64,000 nt of DNA from Chryseobacterium sp. c4a (GTDB lineage Bacteria > Bacteroidota > Bacteroidia > Flavobacteriales > Weeksellaceae), in assembly GCF_009900745.1 (NCBI RefSeq), contig NZ_WXVU01000017.1:60768-124767 (forward strand). Reading direction: 5' to 3'. Positions within the stretch are counted from its first letter, which is position 1. Each line of letters starts with the position of its first letter. Shown piece by piece: positions 43,123-51,042 of this stretch. The position numbers and the translations under genes are program-made. The notes under the pieces were generated by a model, which was not told the DNA's origin, searched no databases, and saw nothing but the letters and a program-made list of their open reading frames with translations.

Positions 43123-45942
43123 CTATTTTTTTACGTCTTTTTTATCAGGTTTAGGCTTAGGTACTTGATCAACCCATATTTCAAGCTTCCCTTCAAGAAC
43201 AGCATATTTAAAATTATTGTAATTAAAATATCTAGTCTCCAAAATAATACCTTTTTTACGGAATTCTTCACAAAGCATGTTCGCTATATCTTCATCTCCT
43301 TTATGGAAATATCTTATTTGGTTGATATCAAAAGAAGGTATATTTTGTACTCCCTGAACACGAAACATATATCTTTTCTGCGAGTCTTTAGAATTGGCAA
43401 TAATAACTTCATTACTAATATAGTTTTCAAGATTTTTGATTAGTTTTGGATTTGTCTTATTAGCATTATTAGAGTAGTGAATGTAGACCATAGAAACACT
43501 TGCCCCATTATTCACTTTTGAAATTTTTGTATTTCTAGCAGAATCAGCTTTTTTCAATGCCTCAATAATAGCCCCAGCCCCCTCCTTCTCATTGTCCTTC
43601 CTATATACAAACATTTTATTAATCGTCTTCTTACTGATTAATCTTGTAGTGGCAAATTCTTCTGAATTAACAATATTCAAAAATTTATCAGTCTCCTCAT
43701 CTCTATTATCTTTTTTATATTGGAGATTATTGCTTTTTACTTCGCTATCTAGAGCACCTAAAGCATCTTTAGCATGTCCGTTAATAGGTGTCTTATAAGT
43801 CTGAGCAATGGTATAACGCAACATAGAATTTTTTAAAAAATCAAATGAACCATCATCTTTTTTTGAACTAGGTGCTGAAATAAAATTAACAAGTGTAAAC
43901 CGGATCTTTCTTTTAGGGTTTTCATTTACTAACAAATGTTCCTTATAATATTTTTTTAGCCTTTTATATATCGCCAGCGTAGTAGATGTTCCTGTATTCT
44001 CATAAAAACCACCATCTCCAAGATGACCTGTTCCAGGAACTTCATTATAGGTACTTAACATTGGAAATGCCTGACTTTGAGCAACCGCAGCAGAAATTGG
44101 AATATAATATCCTTTATTCTCATCTTTGCTTGCAAATTCTTTAACAATATCTCTTGCACGTAACTCTAAATCATCAGGCCGTACAGGGGAAAATATAGCT
44201 TTTTCCCCTTTTTCCATCAGGGTAGTATTGATGAAAAACAATGGGTTTAACTGCTTTTGAGCTCCAGCTTTGTCACCATACCAAAGATCAAGATAATTTT
44301 GATCAAAATAATCTTCAACGGATTTTAAATACTTTGAATTTACAGTATAACTTGCCGCCACCATTGCATTCTTTTCTTCTTGTTGTAAAATATAATTCCT
44401 GTCAATATTCTTATTCCTTATTGATGCTGCAATAGGGTTTATAAAATAATCAGAAAACATAAGCCCTAAAAAATTACTGCTAAAATAGTTAGTTGTATAA
44501 AGCTCACTAACAAACTTATACCGATCATCCATAAATTCCTTATCGCCATTTAAAGGTAAAATATTATTGGTTTTTATAGCAAAATAAAAGTTTGCCCCAT
44601 TGGATGATCCGGATACTGTGGAAATACTAAAAAGGTTATTATAAAATTGAGGATTGGCAGCTTCTACATTTAATAGATTGGATAATAACCAACTTCCCGC
44701 AGTAGAGCCTCCTCCTTCTCCCGAAATAAGATAAACATCAATAGGTTCAGTATTTTCAAGATCATTATACTGATGATTATTATTCAACCATTTAAAAAAA
44801 TAGTCTTCCAGTTTATCCCTTCCATCATTACAAGTAGTAATCAATTTTTCACGGGAAGTATTTTTATTTTCCAACATATAGATTGTTTTATCCGGTTGAA
44901 TAGCAAGTATGATCCCAACCAAAATTATTACTCCATAAAAAATATATCGTTGTTTATCGTATTTCCCCTCAAGTTTACCCGTTTTATAATGCTCAATGAT
45001 AATAATTATTCTAGGTATTGTATACAATAATTCAAAACCAAGTATAAACACTGTTGAAATAATGATCAATATGACAGTTGGGGAGATCCATATCAGCTTT
45101 GAATTTAAACTGAATATGGAAAAAATTAATAGAAGTGAAATGCTAATAAAAATTGTTGAACGATGAAGTATTTTACTGAAATTATATTTTGATTCCACAT
45201 TACCAGGTTCTTTCTCTTTATAAAGCAAAAATAAAAAGGTAGCCAAAATACAAATAACATTATAGATAATCAGTAAAATCAAAAATATATTATAACCTAG
45301 GCTACTGCTTGGTTCAAGATATGGAACCCGGAAAGAAATCAAAAAAATAACAAGGGGAAGCACTGCTACTATAAAGAATACTAATATAAAACTATCAAGT
45401 AACCTTTTGCGAGTTTTATTTTTAGTAAAAAAATTATAGAATACATTAAACTTTTTGTTTAAAAAATTTAAAATATAGAATGAAATAAATAACAGACATA
45501 AGAAAATAACCCACACAGATTCTATAGCAAAAATCGATTTTATTAAACATACTCCTAAAGTAACAGTATAGGTAACCCACGGTAAAATAGCAATATACTT
45601 TACAGGAATCTGATTTCTTTTTTCATTTTTTTTCCCATTATAAATATCTTCAAAGCCTTGATAATAAAACAACACTTCTTCATTGGAAATATTACGACCT
45701 AAAAATACTTTTAGAAAAGATGCAGGAATTACCCATAAAGAAAGTGCAAGCAGAGTAAATGCTAAAGCAATAAAAAAAACATTAGAAACATTTTCTTTAT
45801 CACTCAGTGCATAAATAAAATCATCACTAACATCTGAAACTACGAATAGTAGAAAGACAAAGAAAACAGACAAAAAGATATAAATTCCATTCGCTTTAAT
45901 AGTATTATAAAGCTTTTCTAAATAATAGATTACAGTTTTCAT
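43123..45942 (-). CDS. Large membrane protein with C-terminal patatin-like lipase domain
   Basis: 939 residues. The N-terminal 350 contain roughly nine to ten membrane helices (first at about 18-36, last at about 333-350). The remainder is a patatin-like phospholipase domain with the oxyanion loop SGEGGGSTAG (407-416), nucleophile motif GSSNG (445-449, Ser447) and the catalytic Asp in GDGG (642-645, Asp643). This fusion is far larger than ordinary patatins (about 300 residues) and should act on membrane lipids, probably at the outer face of the cytoplasmic membrane or in the cytoplasm depending on topology. The next plus-strand gene encodes another Ser hydrolase. Confidence 0.85.
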   Translation of the reverse strand: MKTVIYYLEKLYNTIKANGIYIFLSVFFVFLLFVVSDVSDDFIYALSDKENVSNVFFIALAFTLLALSLWVIPASFLKVFLGRNISNEEVLFYYQGFEDIYNGKKNEKRNQIPVKYIAILPWVTYTVTLGVCLIKSIFAIESVWVIFLCLLFISFYILNFLNKKFNVFYNFFTKNKTRKRLLDSFILVFFIVAVLPLVIFLISFRVPYLEPSSSLGYNIFLILLIIYNVICILATFLFLLYKEKEPGNVESKYNFSKILHRSTIFISISLLLIFSIFSLNSKLIWISPTVILIIISTVFILGFELLYTIPRIIIIIEHYKTGKLEGKYDKQRYIFYGVIILVGIILAIQPDKTIYMLENKNTSREKLITTCNDGRDKLEDYFFKWLNNNHQYNDLENTEPIDVYLISGEGGGSTAGSWLLSNLLNVEAANPQFYNNLFSISTVSGSSNGANFYFAIKTNNILPLNGDKEFMDDRYKFVSELYTTNYFSSNFLGLMFSDYFINPIAASIRNKNIDRNYILQQEEKNAMVAASYTVNSKYLKSVEDYFDQNYLDLWYGDKAGAQKQLNPLFFINTTLMEKGEKAIFSPVRPDDLELRARDIVKEFASKDENKGYYIPISAAVAQSQAFPMLSTYNEVPGTGHLGDGGFYENTGTSTTLAIYKRLKKYYKEHLLVNENPKRKIRFTLVNFISAPSSKKDDGSFDFLKNSMLRYTIAQTYKTPINGHAKDALGALDSEVKSNNLQYKKDNRDEETDKFLNIVNSEEFATTRLISKKTINKMFVYRKDNEKEGAGAIIEALKKADSARNTKISKVNNGASVSMVYIHYSNNANKTNPKLIKNLENYISNEVIIANSKDSQKRYMFRVQGVQNIPSFDINQIRYFHKGDEDIANMLCEEFRKKGIILETRYFNYNNFKYAVLEGKLEIWVDQVPKPKPDKKDVKK

Positions 45943-46050
45943 GGTATTAGTTTTAGTAGTATTAAAATTAACTAAACCAGAAGTTTTAACAAATCACCCG
46001 AAAGGGGTATTTTGATTCATTATTTTTATTAACTTTATAAAAAACTAATC

Positions 46051-47181
46051 ATGGCCGTTTACATCTTAAGCAATCGGAAAATCGTCCGTCATAAGGGGGA
46101 AAAAGTAGATTCATTTTCCAACGACGAATATTCAATTCCTAATTTCAGGATTGCCAAATGTGATTTTGATAATTATAAGGAACCAACTGCTGCGGCCAAA
46201 AAGAAAAAAGAGTATACCAATAGAAACATCCTGAATTACAAACTGTTTTCTGAACCTGAAAAGCAGGGTTATGAAGAGGTTCTGGAAGTTTTATTGAAAG
46301 AAAAAGGAATCAAAGAATCTCCACTTACAGCCAATAATCTTGGCGGAACCCAAAAGCTCTTCTACGAGCTGTACAAAAATATGTCTGCCACTAAGGACAG
46401 AAGTGATGTACTGATATTCATCCATGGTTATCTGTATGATTTTGATGATGAATTAAAGGCAATTCTTGATCTAAAAAAAATATTCATTGACAATCCTGCT
46501 TCTCCTGTTGAACATATTCTATTTGTGAGCTGGCCAGCTTCTGGCAGTATTATTCCTTTGAGTTATTTTGATGACAAGGCATCCAGCATCAACTCCGGAA
46601 CATCATTGCTGAGACTCTTCTATTTTTACACTCAGTTTTTAAAGGATATTTTTTCAAACCGTGATCTGATCCCATGCAACCAGAGAATTCATATTATGGC
46701 CCATTCTATGGGAAACAGAGTTCTTCAAAGTATGTTATACAGTTTAAAAAGGGAAAATATTCTTAGAGTAATTGATCAAGTCATTCTTCTGAATGCCGAT
46801 GTTTCTTATAAAGTATTTGAAGATTCTGAAGATTCATTTAATAAATTACCCCTGCTTGCCAACCGGATTTCTATTTATCTGAACAGACAGGATCTGATTC
46901 TCGGAGTCTCACAGTTTACTAAAAATATTCTTACTCCACGATTGGGTAAAAATGGGCCAAGTGATATAAGTCCTTATAAAGATATTGTTTCTATCATCGA
47001 TTGTACTTTCGTAAAAGACGATCTGCTGAACAGCATCAAATTTGAAGTTGGAAACCACTGGGGATATCTTTCCAGTTCACAGGTACAAAATGATATTTTT
47101 CAGAATTTATATGGAGTAGATAGAAATCTTATCAGCAATAGAACTAAGAATAACGAAAATATTTTCACAATTATTTCTTAA
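46051..47181 (+). CDS. Alpha/beta hydrolase (DUF900-like)
   Basis: 376 residues, no signal peptide. The hydrolase core starts DVLIFIHGYLYDFDDELKAIL (oxyanion HG near residue 130), HILFVSWPASGS follows, and the nucleophile elbow is HIMAHSMGNRVLQSML with Ser219. FVSWPA and AHSMGN are typical of DUF900-type esterases. The catalytic Asp and His are not certain: candidates are D284 (NRQDLI) and H344 (GNHWGY). Divergent from the patatin gene with about 108 bases between, so the two lipase-like genes may share control (inference). Substrate unknown. Confidence 0.8.
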   Translation: MAVYILSNRKIVRHKGEKVDSFSNDEYSIPNFRIAKCDFDNYKEPTAAAKKKKEYTNRNILNYKLFSEPEKQGYEEVLEVLLKEKGIKESPLTANNLGGTQKLFYELYKNMSATKDRSDVLIFIHGYLYDFDDELKAILDLKKIFIDNPASPVEHILFVSWPASGSIIPLSYFDDKASSINSGTSLLRLFYFYTQFLKDIFSNRDLIPCNQRIHIMAHSMGNRVLQSMLYSLKRENILRVIDQVILLNADVSYKVFEDSEDSFNKLPLLANRISIYLNRQDLILGVSQFTKNILTPRLGKNGPSDISPYKDIVSIIDCTFVKDDLLNSIKFEVGNHWGYLSSSQVQNDIFQNLYGVDRNLISNRTKNNENIFTIIS

Positions 47182-47662
47182 TGATTAATTAAAAAAACAC
47201 TATAAAATCACCCCCTATGTTAAAGTCACCACAGTCCTAACAAATGGCATGATGATTGCCAATTCAAATAGTAGAGAATTACAATTTTTTTATCATGAAA
47301 AAGATTAAAAAAAGGTTTTCATATATCTTAACTTATATAAAGAAAGCCATCTTCGTAAAAGATGTGATTTAATTGAAAACAACAACCCATAAACAACAGA
47401 TTATTCGACCCTACAATTACTTTATCCTTTAAGCACCTCCGATCTCACCTTATAATTCCTACATATCCTTGCAGGGATTTTTCTTCATGATTTATCATTT
47501 ATAAATTGTCATTAATGAATAATATACCCCAACTTTCATTTTTACGATATTGATATAAAATTTCTATTATTCTGTTAAAAATCAATAAAATAATTCACCA
47601 CATGTTGTATAATATAAAATGATTTTGGATATTTACTCATCAAACAAATTAAAATATTTACA
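47182..47662. other. AT-rich region upstream of the peptide array
   Basis: 480 bases with one small basic ORF (47295-47372) and otherwise no recognisable gene. A near-consensus promoter TGATTTTG lies at 47620-47627, 35 bases before the first peptide ATG. No strong hairpin seen. Confidence 0.45.
47295..47372 (+). CDS. Candidate 25-residue cationic peptide
   Basis: ATG 47295 to TAA 47372 encodes a peptide beginning MKKIKKRFSYILTYIKKAIF: eight Lys/one Arg against one Asp over 25 residues with aromatic and aliphatic spacing that suits an amphipathic helix. It lies 290 bases before the array of double-glycine peptides. No clear promoter or terminator, and no relative recognised, so it may be a chance ORF. 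Confidence 0.25.
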   Translation: MKKIKKRFSYILTYIKKAIFVKDVI

Positions 47663-47830
47663 ATGAAAAATCTAAGAAAATTAAACAAAGGAGAATTAAA
47701 GAAAATTAAAGGAGGAAGACCTCCACTAGGTTGTAACAGTTGGAATCCTACAGCAGGCTGCTGCAGAGCATGGGCAGACGGCTATTGTGGCGAGGCTACA
47801 TGTCCAAACTCACCCCCTCCGTTTTGCTAG
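47663..47830 (+). CDS. Double-glycine-leader Cys-rich peptide 1 (bacteriocin-like)
   Basis: 55 residues. Leader MKNLRKLNKGELKKIKGG (18) is a typical double-glycine (ComC/bacteriocin-type) export leader cut after GG by a C39-peptidase ABC transporter. The 37-residue core has six cysteines at core positions 6, 15, 16, 24, 29 and 37, with Trp at 9 and 19, and ends PNSPPPFC. Gene 2 has the identical Cys/Trp spacing. The even Cys number and oxidising destination suggest three disulfides, as in a small knotted peptide. No transporter or modifying enzyme is nearby. Probably a secreted antibacterial or signalling peptide (inference). Confidence 0.88.
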   Translation: MKNLRKLNKGELKKIKGGRPPLGCNSWNPTAGCCRAWADGYCGEATCPNSPPPFC

Positions 47831-47835
47831 ACTTT

Positions 47836-47935
47836 ACATTTTGAATCATAGCAACTCATTTTAGATGATGCCTTGAATTCAAAATTACGATGTATAAAGA
47901 TCCAATGTCTAAACTTTGTGGCATTGGACTTTTAA
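47836..47935 (-). pseudogene. Decayed duplicate of the menC 3' end
   Basis: On the minus strand this region translates as KSPMPQSLDIGSLY..., clearly related to the MenC C-terminus KSPMPQGLGTGALF, before drifting out of frame. At DNA level it aligns along its length with 48425-48525 (for example TTTTGAA.CATAGCAACTCAT, ATTCAAAATTA and GGCATTGG.CTTTT shared), with about a two-base length difference. It is a relic carried along by duplication of a peptide-gene plus menC-tail unit. It may still serve peptide 1 as a plus-strand terminator: CCAATG and CATTGG can pair before a T run. Confidence 0.85.
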
Positions 47936-47975
47936 TTACATTCAAAATCAAATCTAATTCTAAAAGTATCCGATT

Positions 47976-48143
47976 ATGAAAAATCTAAGAAAACTAGAAA
48001 GAGTAACTTTAAAGACAATTAAAGGAGGCTATATTCCTATGGGCTGTATGGAATGGGATGGAAGAAACAGATGTTGTATAGCATGGGAAGCAGAGTATTG
48101 TCACAATCCCAATTGCCCGGATGCACCACCTCCATTCTGTTAG
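47976..48143 (+). CDS. Double-glycine-leader Cys-rich peptide 2 (bacteriocin-like)
   Basis: 55 residues, same length as peptide 1. Leader MKNLRKLERVTLKTIKGG; the 37-residue core carries Cys at 6, 15, 16, 24, 29 and 37 and Trp at 9 and 19, all identical in position to peptide 1, and ends PDAPPPFC. The sequence between these fixed residues is largely different (for example WDGRNR versus WNPTAG), a pattern of conserved scaffold with variable surface that suits diversifying peptides. Preceded by the menC-tail relic. Confidence 0.88.
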   Translation: MKNLRKLERVTLKTIKGGYIPMGCMEWDGRNRCCIAWEAEYCHNPNCPDAPPPFC

Positions 48144-48261
48144 TTAATTTCATTCTATCCTATTTTGAAAAAAGCTTCAATGCTGACACATCATGTATTA
48201 GGCTTTATTAAATAGTTCAAAAGATGACCATCTAATTAACCAAACATTAAAAATAGAAACC
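48144..48261. other. Spacer between peptide genes 2 and 3
   Basis: Contains TATTTTGAAAAAAGC near 48160 and CAATG...TATTAGGCTTT at about 48178-48208, which may be a further degraded copy of the menC-tail/terminator sequence, but similarity is too low to be sure. No gene. Confidence 0.3.
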
Positions 48262-48414
48262 ATGAAAAATCTAAGAAAACTAGAAAAAAAGATATTAAAA
48301 ACGATCAATGGAGGAAATATTCCTGTAGTACCCATAGGGTGCAACATCTGGGATTCTAGAGCCAGATGTTGCAAAGAATGGGATTGGGAACATTCGGGTA
48401 ACCCGACTTGTTAA
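48262..48414 (+). CDS. Double-glycine-leader Cys-rich peptide 3, shortened
   Basis: 50 residues. Leader MKNLRKLEKKILKTINGG (18); the 32-residue core has Cys at 9, 18, 19 and 32 and Trp at 12 and 22, corresponding to Cys 6, 15, 16 and 29 and Trp 9 and 19 of the other two after a three-residue insertion. The fourth cysteine is replaced (Ser27) and the PPPFC tail is missing, so it has lost exactly the two cysteines that could form one disulfide. It ends 8 bases before the convergent menC stop; the hairpin CCAGTGCC/GGCATTGG plus T run at 48492-48526 inside menC may terminate it. Confidence 0.85.
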   Translation: MKNLRKLEKKILKTINGGNIPVVPIGCNIWDSRARCCKEWDWEHSGNPTC

Positions 48415-48422
48415 TTCATCTT

Positions 48423-49427
48423 TTATATTTTGAACCATAGCAACTCATTTCTGAGATCTAAACTGGATTCAAAATTATTTGTAAATAAAGCTCCAGTGCC
48501 TAAACCTTGCGGCATTGGGCTTTTTTTGGTGAAAGTATACTGAGCAATAGCATTCAAACCTATATTGCTTTCCAATGCAGAGGTAATCCACCAGCCAATA
48601 TTGAGCTCATCAGAAAGAGAAATCCACTCATCAGAACCCGCAAAACCTCCAACCAAAGCCGGTTTCAAAATGATATACTGTGGTTTTATCGCTTCTAAAA
48701 GCTTTCTCTTCTCTTTTGGATCTGTAATTCCGATCAATTCTTCATCCAAGGCAATAGGTGTAGGTGTGTGAGCACACAATTCGGCCATATCCTTCCAGTT
48801 TCCTGCTTTGATAGGCTGTTCAATAGAATGAATATGCAAATCTGCCAACTGCTGCAAAACAATGATAGCCTCTTCTTTTGTAAATCCACCATTGGCATCT
48901 ACACGAAGTTCCAGTTGTTCTTTGGAGAATTTCTCTCTCAATTTTTGAAGAATAATATGCTCTGATTTCCAGTCGACCCCAATTTTCAACTTGATACAAT
49001 GAAATCCTTTTTCCAATTTATCCTGGATTTGCTCTTCCATATATCCTACATCTCCCATCCAGATCAACCCATTGATGGTAATGGCCGATTTTCCTTCCGT
49101 GAACTCACTTGGAAAATAAATATTCGACCCAAACTGTAAATTCCGAATAGCCTGCTCATATCCAAACCATAGGGATGGAAATTCTTTTAGCTCTTCTTTT
49201 AAAAAGTCCGGATTTTGATTAATGTTTTCACATAGCCATTTCAGCTTATCTTCATAATCGGGTCTGTCGTCAAAACTCAGTCCTCTGAAGATGGCACACT
49301 CTCCTATTCCTTTCTTTCCATTGTCTGAAACTTCAAGAATAAAGGTCTCCTTATCAAGCAAAACGCCACGAGATGTTCCACTCGGGCGTTTGAATTCTAA
49401 TAAATATTTAAAATATGATGCTTCCAT
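48423..49427 (-). CDS. menC: o-Succinylbenzoate synthase (enolase superfamily)
   Basis: 334 residues. Enolase-superfamily layout: N-terminal capping domain (FKRPSGTSRGVLLDKETFILEVSDNGKKGIGECAIFRGLS), then the barrel with KLKIG (catalytic Lys pair, about 146-150), LRVDANGGF (metal Asp), SIEQPIKAG (metal Glu), IALDEELIG (metal Asp) and IILKPALVGG (catalytic Lys). This set and the SPMPQGLGTG C-terminus fit OSBS, which dehydrates SHCHC to o-succinylbenzoate in menaquinone synthesis. The start codon directly follows the fbp stop. Dipeptide epimerase is the main alternative. Its 3' end has been copied into the peptide array. Confidence 0.87.
   Translation of the reverse strand: MEASYFKYLLEFKRPSGTSRGVLLDKETFILEVSDNGKKGIGECAIFRGLSFDDRPDYEDKLKWLCENINQNPDFLKEELKEFPSLWFGYEQAIRNLQFGSNIYFPSEFTEGKSAITINGLIWMGDVGYMEEQIQDKLEKGFHCIKLKIGVDWKSEHIILQKLREKFSKEQLELRVDANGGFTKEEAIIVLQQLADLHIHSIEQPIKAGNWKDMAELCAHTPTPIALDEELIGITDPKEKRKLLEAIKPQYIILKPALVGGFAGSDEWISLSDELNIGWWITSALESNIGLNAIAQYTFTKKSPMPQGLGTGALFTNNFESSLDLRNELLWFKI
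48492..48527 (+). terminator. Possible terminator of the peptide array, inside menC
   Basis: CCAGTGCC (48493-48500) pairs with GGCATTGG (48511-48518; one G-T pair), followed by GCTTTTTTT on the plus strand. It lies within the antisense strand of the menC coding region and resembles the hairpin in the relic at 47900-47935. Confidence 0.5.
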
Positions 49428-50444
49428 TTATTTTACGCTGTCAATACGCATAAATTCTTCAGCTTTTTCCACCATATCAATACTTCCACAGAAAAACGGA
49501 ATTCTCTGGTGAAGTTCTGTAGGCTCTACTTCCAGAATTCTTCTGAATCCGTCTGTAGCTTTCCCACCTGCCTGTTCTGCAAGGAATGCCATTGGATTAC
49601 ATTCATATAGCAATCTTAATTTACCATTAGGTGCCTGGGAATAAGACGGATAAATATAAATTCCGCCTTTCAGCATATTTCTATGGAAATCTGCTACCAA
49701 AGAACCAATATATCTGGAAGTGTAAGGACGATCTCCTTCTTCCATCTGACAATATTTAAGATAATTCTTTACTCCCTGAGGGAATTTGATATAGTTTCCT
49801 TCGTTGATAGAATAAATCTTTCCTGTTTTAGGGAAAGTCATGTTTGGATGAGAAAGGTAATATGTTCCTAAAGAAGGATCCAATGTAAATCCGTTCACTC
49901 CATTTCCTGTTGTATAAACGATCATCGTAGAAGAACCATAGATGACGTATCCTGCTGCAATCTGATTCACTCCTTTTTGTAAGAAGTCTTCAAGTTGTAC
50001 CGGAGTTCCAGGCTCTGTAACTCTTCTGTAAATAGAGAAAATGGTTCCTACAGAAACATTCACATCAATGTTTGAAGATCCATCCAACGGATCAATCAAT
50101 ACTACATATTTACTTAAATGGCCGTTTTCACCACATTTAATATCAATGAAATCATCATTTTCCTCAGAAGCAATACCACAAACAACCTCTCTTTGAGACA
50201 AAGCCGTAATAAAAATTTCATTAGCAATGACATCCAATTTCTGCTGTTCTTCACCTTGAACGTTTTGATTTCCTGCAGCTCCTGTAATATCTACAATTCC
50301 GGCTTTATTTACTTCTCTATTAACCACTTTCGAAGCCAATCTTATTGCACTTAGAAGACGAGAAAATTCACCTGTTGAATACTGAAAATCGTCCTGTTTA
50401 TCGATAAGAAATTCTCCTAAAGTCTGTAATGGCTGATTTGACAT
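49428..50444 (-). CDS. fbp: Class I fructose-1,6-bisphosphatase
   Basis: 338 residues. The signature VVLIDPLDGSSNIDVNVSVGTIFSIYRR (about 112-139) contains the metal and phosphate-binding residues; EENDDFIDI, RYIGSLVADFHRNMLKGGIYIYPSY and GKLRLLYECNPMAFLAEQAGG are the remaining class I blocks. It removes the 1-phosphate from fructose 1,6-bisphosphate in gluconeogenesis, in the cytoplasm. menC follows without a gap, so they share a transcript. Confidence 0.96.
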   Translation of the reverse strand: MSNQPLQTLGEFLIDKQDDFQYSTGEFSRLLSAIRLASKVVNREVNKAGIVDITGAAGNQNVQGEEQQKLDVIANEIFITALSQREVVCGIASEENDDFIDIKCGENGHLSKYVVLIDPLDGSSNIDVNVSVGTIFSIYRRVTEPGTPVQLEDFLQKGVNQIAAGYVIYGSSTMIVYTTGNGVNGFTLDPSLGTYYLSHPNMTFPKTGKIYSINEGNYIKFPQGVKNYLKYCQMEEGDRPYTSRYIGSLVADFHRNMLKGGIYIYPSYSQAPNGKLRLLYECNPMAFLAEQAGGKATDGFRRILEVEPTELHQRIPFFCGSIDMVEKAEEFMRIDSVK

Positions 50445-50701
50445 ATTTTTTCTTTTTACTTTTCCCCCAAATTTCGGAAAATTTATTGCATTAAGAAAAT
50501 TTAATTACAAAAGAGATTACAACCTGTATATCAAGACGATACAATCACAACAAAACATAATATTAAATATCAGCTTAGTGCGTTCCCTCCATTTCGTTAT
50601 CCCAAACCAATGAAAAATTCAGATTATTTATTTTTATGTAAGATCTTGAAAGATTCAAATAGAAAAATGGAAAAAAGTACCTCCTATTATTGATCTTATT
50701 C

Positions 50702-50768
50702 TTAGGTTTTGGCTAAAGCCAATTGAATTTTTATTTTTTATTTAAATGGGCTAAAGCCCATTTGTATT
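50702..50768 (+). repeat. REP-like repeat with paired GGCTAAAGCC palindromes (copy 2)
   Basis: TTAGGTTTTGGCTAAAGCC (50702-50720) is identical to the first copy's 12195-12213; the second palindrome GGGCTAAAGCCC occurs at 50748-50759, 37 bases later versus 44 in copy 1. Both are followed by TTGTATTGA / CCCTATTGA. Confidence 0.75.
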
Positions 50769-50978
50769 GAAACTCTCATATTTGAGATTAAAACCTTCCG
50801 TTCCGATGTTTGAAAAAGAAATATCAAATAAATGTATGGAATAAATAAGATTCTTAATTCTTCTTAATTCGCTCTATACCTGCATTCAACCTTTATTAAA
50901 TCTCATTTTCAGGGCGATTTTAATAAAATCTTAATTCCATCACATGAGCAGCCTATTTCATATCTCGCTGTAAATTTA

Positions 50979-50986
50979 TAATTTTG
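50979..50986 (+). promoter_or_regulatory. TAnnTTTG promoter of the aspartate kinase gene
   Basis: TAATTTTG, about 57 bases before the ATG at 51043. Confidence 0.6.
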
Positions 50987-51042
50987 TCGTCCGTAAAAAA
51001 CTCATGTAATTTTTATCTAACAAATTTATTTTTAACAATTTA

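Larger units (their letters stand above)
50445..51042. other. Intergenic region with REP-like repeat and lysC-type promoter
   Basis: About 600 bases. It holds the second copy of the GGCTAAAGCC element and a promoter at 50979-50986; the rest is AT-rich without codon-like frames. Confidence 0.6.

Noticed and set aside
47663..48414. Lanthipeptide or other modified-peptide cluster
   Set aside because: The cores are Cys-rich but poor in Ser/Thr next to Cys, and no LanM, LanB/C, radical SAM or YcaO-type gene is nearby; disulfide-bonded peptides are more likely.
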